Shown: positions 1 to 11,458, counted from the first letter of the stretch. The stretch: DNA of 64,000 nt from Oryzias latipes (GCF_002234675.1 NC_019864.2:21454582-21518581); one strand, 5' to 3'. Made by a program: numbers and translations. The notes: generated by a model from the letters alone, not told the origin.

Positions 1-942
1 TTTTTTCTAAACAGATGTTCTTTTATTAAATGTTCTTCCTTCAACAGAGCATTCCTATATTCTTTAACAATCAAAGAGATTCCCTTTTAATGTGATTGGG
101 AGTTTGGTATTTATATTCCATCAAATGAGCGATTAGCCACATCTGTAAAAAGTTCTGGAAATGATTTAAAGTGGGTTCATTATGGCCTCCTCACCTGCCA
201 GCTGTGGCTCAGACATGCCGGCTGCATTGTGCTCTCAGGAATAGTTTTTTTCAGTGTGAGATCAAGTCTACTGTCATTGAGGTCACCTTCCTTATAGCTT
301 GAGCTGTGGCTTGTCTGTTTGAGCTGAGCTTGGAAAGAAGTGGGAACCTTTGTCTAAGGTGGGATAGCTCTGGGGCTTGGTTGGTTAGCATCTGTGACTG
401 AAATGAAGGAAGAGGCAGAAAATAGTGGCAGGTCTGTGCCGCAAAAGTCTGTTCAGGTTAAGCTTCTGTGTGAGACCAAATCAGAAAAATTTCTTTATAT
501 CAGACACACATCTGGTTGAGGTATTTTGGACATCTGGCTTGACCTCCAAACTGATTCCGCAGCTGAGTCTGACCTTCAGTCATCTGTCTACAGTTCTCAA
601 TAACCCTCAGCAGGTTCTTCCTTTCCTGATCAGATGTTCCTATAAGACCACTGCTTCTACAAGGAAGCCATTGTATTGAACACAGACTTTAATATAGACC
701 GTTAAAGACTCTCATCACATTTGTGTTGTGTTCTCTCTGGCTCATGGACTACATCTTCATTAAAACATCACTGCAGAAGTCTTGATACTTCCTCAGCTCA
801 CAAGTGACATCCCAACATGTTAATGTAAATACATATTTGTAGGTTGATATTCATCCCAGTAAAAAAAAAACAATTGACAAAGTTCCTCTGTCTGTGTAAA
901 GCCTAACATTGCTATGGGTTTGTTGTCTCTGTGTTTTTGTAG
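1..942 (+). other. Probable intron upstream of the first liprin-beta exon
   Basis: No exon could be recognised in this stretch. It ends in a pyrimidine-rich tract and the AG at 941-942 that serves as acceptor for the first coding exon of the liprin-beta gene. Short open frames (for example 425-679) show no family resemblance and are probably chance. Confidence 0.55.
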
Positions 943-3743
943 AACAACATTTCTCCAGCAGAGGTTTCCCAGTGGACCAACCACAGGGTGATGGAGTGGC
1001 TGCGATCGGTGGACCTCGCTGAGTACGCCCCCAACCTCAGAGGCAGCGGCGTCCACGGAGGGCTGATGGTGGGAAAGCCCTGGTTCCAGTTCCCGTCTCG
1101 AGCGTCCACTCTTCAACCGCTGATTTCTGGTCTGTCTGTTCAGGTTCTGGAGCCTCGGTTTAATGTGGAGACCATGGCCCTGCTGCTGAACATCCCCCCC
1201 AACAAGACCCTCCTGCGGCGCCACCTCGCAACACACTTCAGTTTGCTCATTGGTGCAGAGGCTCAACAGCTTAAACAGGAGTGTCTTGAGAACCCAGACT
1301 ACACCGTACTCACTGCCACCACTAAAGTCAAGGTAGTAATAGAAATGAAAAGAACCTGTAACTTGAAATTAGAAGTTCTTCTCAGCTTTGGTCATGAGTT
1401 TTTCTTAACCATCAAGGGAACAGAACAGAATACATATTTTAATTGCACTCAGAATTATAGCAAAAAAAATAATTAAAATAGTGGACTTTTTAATTTCTCG
1501 CTGAAATAGAAATAATGAGATCCTGTAACCTTTAATCTGTGTAGTGAGGTGTAGTCAGTTGGGCTTTATTGAAGCGTTGTCCAGAGGGGAACGGGTCAAG
1601 CAGATTGTATGTGAAGGCCTTCCTAATAAGGTCTTGTTTTTCCTGAGGCAGTGGGCTCTGGTTTTTACTGTTCAGAGAGGGGAGTAGACGGCTGACCTTG
1701 GTTTTTTGGATGGCATTTATGCCCCTCTGCACAGCTTTTGTTTTCAGCTGTGGAGCCTGCATACCACATCAGCAGACAGCAAGTCAGTGTGCAGTCCAGC
1801 AGGAGCTTGTTGTTCAAGTCGAAGTTTCTGCGGCTGGTTCTTCATCACAAAGGTTTTGTTGTTGATGGGGAGAGGGGCCGGAATTTCTGTCCCCTTAAAG
1901 TCTTTGACTGGCTTTCAGCTACTTAAATAACACCAGACTGGGAGTCTCAACCTCAAATCTGTAAACCAGTCTGGATTTTCTGGGCTCTAGCCACAGTGGT
2001 GTCATCTGCAAATTTGATGAAGGTGTAAAATGGAGAAAGATTATAGTTGCAGTTTTACTGTAGTGAGCTTAGCACACAGCCCAGAGGAACACCAGCAGAG
2101 AGGGGTGCTCATTCTTAAAGACCCATTTTAATCATCTTTTGATCTATTGTAACACTGTTCCCAGTGGTCTTTTAATAATGATTATTATTAAACTTTTAGT
2201 CAAAATCAAAAACCTGTCATTTTATAGGAAATAGTTTGTGCATGTCTCATTGTCTGTCCTCTCCACAAGCACATAGAATGATCTTCAGGTGGACAGTGTG
2301 TTTGATATTTAATTTTTTTTTCTCCTTCATACCAGCCAAAGAAGCTGCCATTTAGTAACTTTGGCAGTCTGAGGAAGAAGAAGCAGGATGAAAGTGAGGA
2401 GTACGTTTGTCCAATGGATGTGGAGATGCCAAAGGGACAAAGCTTCCAGAGAGGCTTTGAGCTCCAAATCTACGAAGATGACCTCGACAGGTTGGAACAG
2501 GTGGGCTACTTCAAATAAACTTAAAGGCCTTTTCTTCTTCTCACTCCCTTTCTTGTATTTTTTTGTCCTATTTTTCTTTTTATGGCATAGATTTGACCTA
2601 ATAATATTATCATCATCAGAATCACAATTGCTTCTATAATGGAATACTATATGATTCACTTTTTGACCTGATGTCGACCTTTGATTTATTTTTTCATAAG
2701 ATGGAGGACTCCGAGGGGACGGTGAGACAAATTGGGGCGTTTTCTGAGGGAATTCAAAACCTAACGGTAAGATGGGAGAATGAAATTCTCTCATCACAGA
2801 TTTCCTAACAATTTTTTCAGCAGATCTGTTAATCTTTCATAGTCTCTGCATGCATCATGCAAGAGCCAATCACACATGCTGTTGAGAATGACGACAACCT
2901 TTGTTTACTATAGTTTGCATTCAGAATTAAACGTAAAGCTAACAAACCTGGAACTTTGGAAGTGCTTTAGAGGAGGTTAGGTTGTTTATTTTGAATATAT
3001 TTTGGACATGGTTTTGACGTTGTCTTTTTTTTTGTTTTAAGATGTGTACGCTTTAACTCTTCATGTCGTACGTCACTCTTAGCATTAAATCCAGGACTGC
3101 TTAATTTAGCATAACTTTGAAGGGAAGTAAAGAATATTTTTTGTCTAAATGGAAATAAAGTCAGGTATGAAGGGGTTTATTTTTGTAAATGGCGTAGACT
3201 TATACAGCACTTTTCTACCTACAAGGCCCAAAGCGCTTTACAGTCACACACACATTCACACACTCGTGGCGGCTCCGCTGCAGAGCACTGGCGCCAACCT
3301 CCCTCCAGAGGCAGGGTAGGGTTCAGTGTCTTGCTCAAGGACACATCGACTCATGGGCGTGCAAGCCGGGAATCGAACCTGCAATCCTACGATCGTGGGT
3401 CGACCGCCCTACCGCTGCACCACGGCCAACCTTTGTCTGCATACTTTTGATCTTTCTCAGAAAACATTGAAACGATATGTTTTTCATTTTTGAAGTTATT
3501 GCCGTTAAATAAATTAAAAAATGTACTACTTGTAAATGAATTTGGGTTGTAATAAATAAATAAATGAATATCAACGATTGCCACAAAAACAAATTGTTGA
3601 GTAGTAAAAAAAAAAATGCCTGGACTAATTGCTGATTTTTGTTTTTTGTGTCTTATCAGAGCATGCTGAAAGACGATGAGTTCTTTAAGGAGGTTTCAAA
3701 CTCGCCAAACCTGAGTGTGACGGATGAAGACTCGAATGCTTGA
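943..3743 (+). CDS. ppfibp1: Liprin-beta (ppfibp1-like), C-terminal five coding exons, 5' truncated by window
   Basis: Liprin-beta is a scaffold of cell cortex and synapse that binds liprin-alpha and related partners through three SAM domains. The exons read 943-1068, 1144-1332, 2336-2500, 2701-2766 and 3660-3743, all phase 0, with GT-AG introns. The first two exons carry the last SAM domain (NNISPAEVSQW..., MEWLRSVDLAEYAP, MALLLNIPPNKTLLRRHL). The tail holds a basic patch (FGSLRKKK), EEYVCPM, an acidic DDLDRLEQMEDSEGTVRQIG stretch and the ending SVTDEDSNA. From memory, this tail resembles liprin-beta-1 more than beta-2, hence the symbol, and an a or b paralogue cannot be told. The N-terminal coiled coil and first SAM domains lie outside the window. 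The first intron here is only 75 bp and stays open in frame. Confidence 0.9.
2115..2262 (+). repeat. Truncated copy of the TTAAAG(A/T)CCC MITE family (copy A)
   Basis: This intronic stretch of the liprin gene begins TTAAAGACCCATTTTAATCA and continues with the CTTTTGATC and GTGGTCTTTTAAT blocks seen in the copies near 22.8, 25.2, 28.0 and 41.5 kb. The 3' part of the element is absent. It is on the same strand as copies B, C and E. Confidence 0.7.
3188..3427 (-). repeat. tRNA-derived SINE, minus orientation
   Basis: On the minus strand the right end reads as a tRNA-like head with an A box (GTGGTGCAGCGGTAGGG) and a B box (GGTTCGATTCC). The body contains the AAGCGCTTTACAGT and CACATTCACACAC words common in fish SINEs. 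It sits in the last intron of the liprin gene. The edges are approximate and I saw no clear target-site duplication. Confidence 0.8.
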
Positions 3744-4440
3744 GAATCCGAAAACCTGGATACTCTGCAAATGAAACTCTGTGCCAACCCTTTCCACTGA
3801 CACAAAGAAAACTCCTCCAATGCTCTTTTATTTTCATCAAAGAGCCAAAAGTATTACATCGCCTTCAGTTGGTCGGTCGCAGAGGAAACGTTTTGGACAA
3901 CGCCACTGTTTGCCAGCTGGTTTCTGGAAATGATTCTAATAGAATAGAAGTGTCGCCAAGCAGAAAGACAAAAAAAACCACAACGCAGATTTAATATATG
4001 TCTTTTAAAATTGCCTTTTGACTGTAGGGATTTGGGAAGAACAGTAATATTGTGTTTAGGTAAAGTAGTAACTCCAAACCAGCTGCTAAGTTTTTCTACT
4101 CACCTGAACTTTGGTAATAGTGTTAACGGTCTGACATTTTATCTTTTTCTTGATGTACTCATGCATTTGCACATAAAAATGCACAACCTAATGAAAGCAG
4201 CATGGAGCTGAGAGCCATATGAAAATGTGTCATTTGGTTTTTATCTTACAAGGATTTTTTTACACATCTTGAGCTGTTTTTTGGCAGCAGTGTAGGGGAA
4301 AAAATGAAACTTTTTACAGTAATATTTCGGCAATAAAAAAAAAGAATTTGACGTTCCTGAACTTGTGAAATTGGAGGTCATTAAAGTTCAATAAAAAACT
4401 GATGGTTTTATTCAAGTGAACAAATAAAAGCTCAATACTT
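3744..4440 (+). other. ppfibp1: 3' UTR and polyadenylation region of the liprin-beta gene
   Basis: This is noncoding sequence after the TGA. AATAAA hexamers occur at 4332-4337 and 4390-4395, with another AAATAAAAG near 4422, so alternative poly(A) sites are likely. The open frames at 3740-3994 and 4011-4211 have no recognisable content. Confidence 0.65.
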
Positions 4441-5397
4441 AAAGCAGTGTTGTTGAGATTGTGACATATTTGATGCTATTTTATTACATTTGAGAGAAGA
4501 ATTGTGGATCAAACACATTTTGTGTACAAAATCAGGATTTTGTGTTCACTTCTAAATGTTCTTTTTTGTATTTATACAGTTTCTTAGCTTATTTATGCGT
4601 CTACCAGCTAAAAACAATGAGTACTTAGTTAAAAGTGAGATTTAAATTAAGAAACTTGACAATTTGAAATAGAAACATTGCAGAACAATTGGATCAACAT
4701 TTCAAAAAGTGTTAACATGCTTGGCAGAAGATCAGAAACGCTTCCATTTGTCACATCACAGAACAAGTATAGAAATGTAAAAAACCTGCAGACTGACTGT
4801 ATTGTGCATACTTTCCCAAGGACAATTCCCCTTTGGTTTTTTCCTGATGCCCAAATTCACGACTGTCTGGTACTTAAATACCATCAAAAAAGTTGCAGAA
4901 ACGGATTATGAGAACTTCCATTTGTGTTAAGAGGAATTTATTTACTGAAGAAAATATCTCAGCAGTTATTTTAGCACCTGAATTGAGTTTTAAAAAACTC
5001 CTTTTTGGAAAATAAGAACATTAGAAGCCATTAATGGTTTGAAAAGGCATTAAAAAAATCCAATGGCAGGTGGTGAAAGCAAGTGGCTTCCTTTCTGCAG
5101 AAACATTTAATTTTATTTTAATGTGTTTACAAATGTCTAATGTTGTTCAACAATTATGCTAAAGTCAAATATACTTTCAAAAGTAGGCATAACTGAGACC
5201 AGTTAATGATTTTTAATCTGTTCTGATGGAATCAACCTGAATAAATCAGAATTTACAGTCAAAAATACTAAAATGATCCTAAAAACTAGTTGTCCATCAA
5301 GCCTACTGCTTGCATGAGATCAGACATATGTTCAAAACTATTCCTATTTTTAGATAAAAGTCTGTGAAAGTTTCTCCACAGTAACGCATTTAGTATC
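4441..5397. other. AT-rich intergenic DNA, nothing recognised
   Basis: This spacer between the liprin poly(A) region and the endou promoter contains no convincing ORF, RNA gene or repeat that I can identify. Confidence 0.5.
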
Positions 5398-5412
5398 GCG
5401 CCACCTAGTGGT
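5398..5412 (-). promoter_or_regulatory. CTCF-like motif upstream of endou
   Basis: The minus strand reads ACCACTAGGTGGCGCG, which matches the core CTCF consensus CCA(C/G)(C/T)AG(G/A)(G/T)GGC(A/G)C. It lies about 80 bp before the endou start codon, between two unrelated genes. This is a motif match only, and binding is inferred. Confidence 0.55.
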
Positions 5413-5491
5413 GACTCAAAGCTGTATTTCAGTGTTGACTTCAGACTCAGAAGACTGCAGTCTGAACTGAAGCGCTGGAGACTCAGACATC

Positions 5492-7505
5492 ATGTCTGCA
5501 AGGTTTGTTTCCCTGTTATTTATGATTCATCTGTAATTTGAAGACGTTTTTCTATCCTGTGATAGAAACTAAATGAGTTTCGTTCCACAGAATTCTCCTC
5601 CTTGCCCTCTTTCTGTGTGGACTGAATGCATCCAGGTAGAGTTCTTCACATTTCTCAAGCGTTTGGATCAGTGTAACTTCAGACCGATGCTCTCACTTTG
5701 ACTTGTCAGGGATGAATCTTCTGTAAACCAGGAGTTATCCAACATATTCAACGAGCTGTGGCGCTTGGATCTGAACCGGATGACGCCTGGGATTGATTAC
5801 AACATCTCTGTTCAGGTCAGGAGCATTCTTCTGCCCTTGCAGCTTTTTGTGTGTGTTTTTACAAGGACACTGCAGATTCTGTGTCTTATCCATTTAGAAC
5901 AAAGCCGGGTTTGTGACCCAGGGCAGCACTGTGGTGAGGGATCAAGCCCCACAGCCTCTGTTCTCCAGTGTTGATGAGGATAAAATGAAGAGGACAACCA
6001 CTTTTTTTCGTGAGTCACATGCTTTCAGCCTCTGAGTTTTTCCTCTCATTTGTCTACTTTATTTTGAGAACTTTGGTCTCTTGCAGTCCTCATGAAACTC
6101 CTGGACAACTATGAGCGGTCTGCCAGTGTGTCCGAGCAATACACGCCAGAGGAGATCACAGAAATCAGCCTCTTCCTGGATGCTGTTCTGGAAACTCAAG
6201 TCATGAAGGTGCAAGCACAGTTTTTAGATCAGTCTCAATTTTTCAAGAAAAGAAAGATAAAATTATGAAAGGATTTTAAGTTTGTCAGTTTTCCTTCATA
6301 GTGTAGCTGAGCTCCTCAGAGACTTTTGCTTCTTCCTGCATATCTGCAGGAACACATGATGCAATTTCATGATGTTTACAAGAGAAAGAACAGAAGGAGG
6401 GAGAAAACATCTGTGTGCAGCTGTGGAATGCCGTGCAGGCCTCAGCAACCTCCCAAAGGGGGATTACTGGAAAAAATGTGAACTCTCACTTCATGTTGTG
6501 TTTGGAAAACACTGAGCTGTAGCTGAAATTCAAGCAAGAGTCTTAAAAAGATAGTTTCCTGTTTCTAGACCAGGTTGACCTTTAGTACTTCAGTATCTAT
6601 TTCTGTAAATGTAGGAAGAAAAATAATATTTTTTTTTAATGTTTCAGAGTAAATTATAACTATGTGCAAAGTTGAAAAATCTGTTTCTTGTAGAAGAATA
6701 GAACCAGAGCTTCAGAAGAAAAAAAAATTAAGCTGATGTCAATCATATAGCAGCTTTCTGAATGTTTTGGATCTAATTCATGGCTGAATCTTCTTCCTAG
6801 AGAGCTCATAAGTACCTGGTGAGCAAAGGAAAGTCCAGCTCAGATCTAACAACCTTCAAGAATCAACTTAATTGGATCTGGTTCCATCTCTACAACCGTC
6901 AGAGAGACACCGGGTGAGTGAGAGCTGAGTCTTTTCTTTAGAAACTATCACTACACTTGTGTCTCCATCGAAACGGGATGGTGTTTCTGTTTGTGTGGCA
7001 GCCCAGACTCCTGCGGATTTGAACACGTCTTTGTCGGGGAGACCAGAACCGGATCGGAAATCGCTGGTTTTCACAACTGGGTGCAGTTCTACCTGCAAGA
7101 AAAAAACACTCATTTGGACTACAAAGGGTTCAAGGCCGGGCATCAAGACTCCGTACGTTCAGCATTCCCTTCCATTAACATCAGCATCTCTTGAGCTCTT
7201 GAATCTCACTTGAGTTCTTCCTTCTGCAGCCTGATTCAGACGACCACGTTCTGAACCTCCAGTTCAGCTGGCACGGCGCAGTCAAGCCCGTTGGAAGTGC
7301 TTTCATCGGGACCAGCCCTGAGTTTGAGATGGCCGTCTTCACCATCGTCTTTCTGATGAACACAGAGAGAAGCACCAAGGTGGTGGTCGACATCGACCAG
7401 TGTCAGCTGGAGCTGCTGGTGGTCCGACATGGCAATTCCATTGGGACAGCATTTCCCAAACTACTCAGCAGCAACAGCAGGCATGTCCGTCAGCAGTCTC
7501 ACTGA
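5492..7505 (+). CDS. endou: Secreted EndoU-family (XendoU/PP11-like) endoribonuclease, complete, 8 coding exons
   Basis: EndoU enzymes cut single-stranded RNA at uridylates, leaving 2',3'-cyclic phosphates, usually in a metal-dependent way. Exons are 5492-5502, 5591-5635, 5710-5815, 5898-6009, 6087-6208, 6801-6913, 7002-7152 and 7230-7505, which join in frame to 311 aa. Residues 1-18 ([18 protein letters not shown]) look like a signal peptide, so the protein is probably secreted or lumenal. The expected catalytic triad is present: H178 in [10 protein letters not shown]194 in GFHNWVQFY and K239 in [12 protein letters not shown]. The 16-residue His-His spacing matches XendoU as I recall it. The family block [16 protein letters not shown] follows. 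There is no somatomedin-B domain, unlike mammalian ENDOU. The first coding exon has only 11 bases. Which fish paralogue this is (endouc, endoud or another) cannot be settled here. Confidence 0.9.
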
Positions 7506-7720
7506 TGCCCTCCAGCAGAGAGTTTTCACCTTCTTCTGTGCTTTTATATTAACAAGCATGATGATTATTACACATATGATTGATGGAATAATCATTTGTG
7601 ACAGCAGCTAATTTTGAACATTTTGAAGGAAATCAGTTTTTTTAATTCTAAATGATCCTTGTAATTGCCTCACGGGGCTGCAGTACAAAGGAATCCCACT
7701 CAGAGGTGCAATAAATAAAC
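7506..7720 (+). other. endou: 3' UTR of endou with AATAAA signal
   Basis: A short 3' UTR follows the TGA. AATAAATAAA at about 7710-7719 is the likely poly(A) signal. Confidence 0.6.
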
Positions 7721-8281
7721 GTCACTTTCAAAAAATGCTAACTTTTGTTGCTGCACCATCAGTTAAGTTTCAAGCTTGAAACATTATAGTGTGTTTCTGT
7801 GCTAAAAATCTCTAAATCTGAAATGTAGGAAACCTTTGTTGTTGTTTTTTTCTTTGTTACATTTACGATGCAAAATAAAAAGTACATTTTTGCAGCTTTT
7901 CAAAAGTCTTTTGATGTCATGCCAAAGGAAAACAGGACTTATGTACGTCAATTTATGATAAAAGAACTTCTCACTAGATTTTAAAAGACAGCTGTTAACT
8001 TCTCAGTAAGGCGAAGACTTGGGTTCGCTTTGGCTGCATATAGAGCAGAATTGTGAAGAACAAGGCCAGACATTAATAGATTATGTTCGTGGCTTGTAGC
8101 TGTAAAGGAAACTGGATTTTTTTTTTTTATTAAGTGCAATCTCATATAAAAACAGAAGGCGATTAAAATGCAGAAAAAGAGGATGGTTTAATCCCAGACG
8201 TTCGGAGTCCTGCAGTGTCCAAAATATGCAGCTGTAAGACTGGATCTACACAGAGATCAGACAAAACCAAAAACTTCAATG
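7721..8281. other. Intergenic, nothing recognised
   Basis: This is AT-rich spacer between endou and the repeat block. I see no supported gene or named repeat. Confidence 0.5.
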
Positions 8282-8288
8282 TTGTGAT

Positions 8289-8334
8289 CATCCATCCATC
8301 CATCCATTCATCCTTCCATCCATCCGTCCATCCA
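8289..8334. repeat. (CATC)n simple repeat
   Basis: An imperfect CATC/CATT tetranucleotide tract abuts the 3' end of the minus-strand LINE remnant. This is a common arrangement at the tail of this kind of element. Confidence 0.85.
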
Positions 8335-8935
8335 TGTTCCTCCGCTTATCTGGGATCAGGTCGCGGGGGCAGCAGTCTAAGCAGAGACTTCCCTCACCCC
8401 GGCCACTTCCTCCAGCTCCTCTGGGGGGACCTCGAGGCGTTCCCAGGCCAGCCGGCAGACATACTCTCTCCAACATGTCCTGGGTCTTCCTCGTGGCCTC
8501 CGCCCAGTGGGACATGCCCGGAACACCTCTCCAGGGAGGCGTCCTGGAGGCATCAGGACTAGATGCCTGAGCCACCTCAACTGGCTCCTTAAATGTGGAG
8601 GAGAAACGGTTTTAGTACTCCGAGCTCTCCGCGGGTGACCAAGCTTCTCGCCCTATTCCTATGGGAGCGCCCACCCACCCTGAACTCATTTCTGCCGCTT
8701 GTATTTGAGACCTCGTTCTTTCGGTAATGACCCAGAGCTCATGACCATAGGTGACTATTGGAACGAAGATCGACCGGTAAATTGAGAGCTTTGCTTTTTG
8801 GCTCAGGTCTCTTTTCACCACAATGGACCGATGCAGCGACCGCAAAAATTACTTCTTTACCCCCCACAAATAATTCTGGCTCCTGCATTTTGGACCAGCT
8901 GCAGCCTGGATAATAAAGCCTTGGGTAACCCAGCA
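8335..8935 (-). mobile_element. Non-LTR retrotransposon fragment: C-terminus of a LINE reverse transcriptase ORF
   Basis: Minus-strand frames contain RDLSQKAKLSIYRSIFVPI, TYGHELWVITERTRSQIQAA and, further on, PPGRLPGEVFRACPTGRRPR and LAWERLEVPPEELEEV. These are the hallmark blocks at the end of a widespread fish LINE reverse transcriptase. The blocks fall in different frames and the middle is shortened, so the copy is dead and 5' truncated. It ends next to the CATC tract. Confidence 0.85.
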
Positions 8936-9837
8936 TATGAACAGCTGCAATAATTTAGTCGACAACACGAAAGCATGGGCGACACTCAAGTTTTGAAAAC
9001 CAGAAGCAAACAAGATTTCCAAACCAAAGAGAGCAACAAATGAAACAAACTGTCTGACCGTCCAGAAGCCTCACTCAGCAGTTCTTCTGTAAAATGCTTT
9101 CAACATCATGGTCACCACGGTCAGCGCCCTCCGCGGATCCTTCCAATGGTTTGACCAGCATGACCTGTTTTCATCCATGGACAATGCGCAAATTGTACGT
9201 AGCGGCAGTGGGACATGGCCTGAACCACAGGACTGTCACTCAGTTCTTCCAGGTAACTTTCTGAATGAGAACCAAAAAAAGAAAACATCTCAGTTTTTGT
9301 GAGGCACACTGGTAAAACAAAGGTTGGACTGAGTGCAGTGGTTACCTGTTTGAACATCCAGGTGTTTCCTGCCCTGTAGAGATGGGATTTATGGCTCTTT
9401 GGCTCATTTCATATTTATTTACTTTTAAGAAGCCAGTCTGGACATTATTCCTTTTATCCTGGAACTAATCACAGGGAGGTTTGATGGGCTGAGACCTGGA
9501 TCTGAATAATTCAAATTTAGATTTCCTAGCTGTAATTTACTTTAAATTCTTTTTGAAATATCAATTCAAGCTTTATTTGACATGTGTGGCCAAGATGTTA
9601 AAGTCATTGTAAATATTCCATATCCTCTGAGTGACAGCAAGATCACTGTGTACCCTTTGTAAAAAGAGTGTGTTTGTGTACATTGAATTGTGTTATTACT
9701 GTAACAGCTAACCTAATGCTAAAAGAACCATTTGGTCCAGGTTCTTACTACCCCTGGCTGCACCACACTGTTTATAAAAATGGACTTTATTGGTGTTTTT
9801 GTGCTTACTACGCCATTTATATGTAACACGTGGCTTT
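8936..9837. other. Intergenic, no supported gene
   Basis: Short ORFs on both strands around 9108-9357 have reasonable codon composition but no family I recognise and no matching splice context. I do not call a gene here. Confidence 0.4.
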
Positions 9838-9839
9838 GA

Positions 9840-10216
9840 AATTCATTCATCTTCTCCTTCTGCCGTTATATCCCTTTCGGGGTCACGGGCTGCTGGAGCC
9901 TATCCCGGCCACCCTGCGAAGTCAGGGTACACCCTGGACAGGTCGCCAGTCTATTGCAGAGCCACAATCACACACCCATTCACACTCACACTCACACCTA
10001 GAGACAATTTAGAGTTGCCAATTGACCTAGGACCTATGTTTTTGGACGGTGGAGGAAGCCGGAGACCCCGGAGAAAACCAACGCATGCAGGGGGAGAACA
10101 TGCAAACTCCACACAGAAAGGTCCCCCATTGGTGTTCTGGTTCAGGTCCCCCAGCCGGGACTTGAACCGGCCTTCTTGCTATGAGGTAAGAGCGCTAACC
10201 CATGCGCGATCGTGCA
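9840..10216 (-). repeat. tRNA-headed SINE-like element, minus orientation
   Basis: It contains GCTGGAGCCTATCCCGGC, ACCCTGGACAGGTCGCCAGT, TTTTTGGACGGTGGAGGAAG and GGAGAACATGCAAACTCCAC, the blocks of a very common fish interspersed repeat. The right end, read on the minus strand, has a tRNA-like B box (GGTTCAAGTCC). A second, more decayed copy lies at about 47760-48078. The 146-codon ORF through it is a repeat artefact. Confidence 0.8.
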
Positions 10217-11100
10217 TCCTTTTACTCTGACAGAAGCACAGACAAGTTCCTTTCCGAAATCAAAGTCACTGTCAAAAAAGATCCTCCTGAGACAGCAGAT
10301 GTTCTTGCAGTTACCTTTATAGCACAATTCTGTCATTTAATAACGTCTTAACACATGTAGGAGAATCAAGGACATGTGCTTGAAAATTAATGTAAAAACA
10401 GTTCTGACAAAAGATGGAATCATCATTATACTCAGTCATCGGATTAATTAAGCACACAAGGGCTCTTCATTTAGTGTCATGTCAGCAGTGGTTAAAAAGG
10501 AGTTTATTCTACTATTAAAACAATCACCTCATTAAAGAAATAAGCTTAAACTGTAACCAACAAACCCTCATTGATACACAACACAAATCAGGCTACTCTG
10601 GGCTTCACGCAAAAGCTTCTGTTGAAACATTTGAACACCAGAAGATTTTCAACAAAACAGCAAAACTCAAAAACTCCTGACTTCAGAACGAGCACTGAGC
10701 GCGCACGCGCTGCGAGTTTGAGACACGCCTCTCTTTTTTTTCACGGAGGTCCTCGCGTGAATCGAGTGTGCACAACTCCTGTGATGTTTGCATCTGAAGT
10801 AAGAAGGATGAGCTGGTTTGAGCATTTCTGTGAACGTGTGAAGCTCAGGGGAGGGAGAAAAAAAGACAGAGAAAGAGAACAGTTCCCACTAAAACGAGAC
10901 TCAAAAGGTTCGGTTCGTTCGTGAGCGCAGGTCCAGGAGTTCTGGCTCTGAACTTTCTCCTGACCAGTTTTGGACCACCGGCTCCTCCTGTGTGCGCATG
11001 ACAGACTGGATCAGGCCGAAATGTTGGAAACAGTTTGAATTTGGAGAGTCACATGCACGTCAGCGAGCACCGTTTCATTTAGCGCTTAGACTCATGCATG
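10217..11100. other. Upstream region of the kinase gene, nothing certain
   Basis: It becomes GC-richer near 10690-11000 (GCGCGCACGCGCTGCG at about 10700). An ORF of 117 codons at 10571-10924 has no recognisable content. The stretch could hold 5' UTR or distal promoter of the kinase gene, but nothing proves it. Confidence 0.35.
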
Positions 11101-11102
11101 AC

Positions 11103-11330
11103 TGACGCGCGTGCACACAACCCACGTGACTGCGGTGGTTCAATGAATGACGTAATTGTCCGGTAATGACGTCATCAGAAACATCACCCTTCCACATTTG
11201 AATTACCTCACACTATCCATGACCTGTTATGACAACAAAATACATGTTATGATGTCATTTTACATCACCGAATAAAGCTAAATACGTGTTATGATGTAAT
11301 TTTACGTCAGCAGTGAAGCTTTAAATATAC
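11103..11330 (+). promoter_or_regulatory. Candidate promoter with CRE-like site cluster and 42-bp tandem repeat
   Basis: An E-box CACGTG (11123-11128), a CRE-like TGACGTAA (11148-11155), a full palindromic CRE TGACGTCA (11167-11174) and TTACGTCA (11302-11309) lie within 190 bp. Two similar units beginning TGTTATGATGT start at 11245 and 11287, a period of 42 bp. An AT-rich TTTAAATATA near 11320 could be a TATA-like element about 140 bp before the ATG. The site matches are direct, while ATF/CREB control of the gene is inferred. Confidence 0.5.
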
Positions 11331-11458
11331 GTTGAGTTTCCCAGGAGAAACATCTCAAAGTTCACGATAGAAAGTCAAAAACCGTTGATCAACTGTGTTC
11401 TAAGATTAAATCTTTAAAACTGACAGACGATCTGAAGAAGAACAGACTTAAAGAAAAA

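Noticed and set aside
988-1476. Single-exon protein of 162 residues
   Set aside because: It is two liprin exons plus the 75-bp intron and downstream intron. Splice sites and family alignment support exons 943-1068 and 1144-1332.
3360-3427. tRNA gene on the minus strand
   Set aside because: A and B boxes are present, but the sequence continues directly into a SINE body, and the acceptor stem and clover leaf are not convincing. It is a SINE head.
8215-8580. Genes on either strand in the GC-rich block
   Set aside because: The frames are shadows of a LINE reverse-transcriptase remnant and a CATC repeat.
9790-10230. Protein of 146 residues
   Set aside because: It lies wholly within a common tRNA-headed interspersed repeat.
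10571-10924. 117-codon gene upstream of the kinase
   Set aside because: No family resemblance, low-complexity basic tail and no splice or poly(A) support. It may be part of a 5' UTR.
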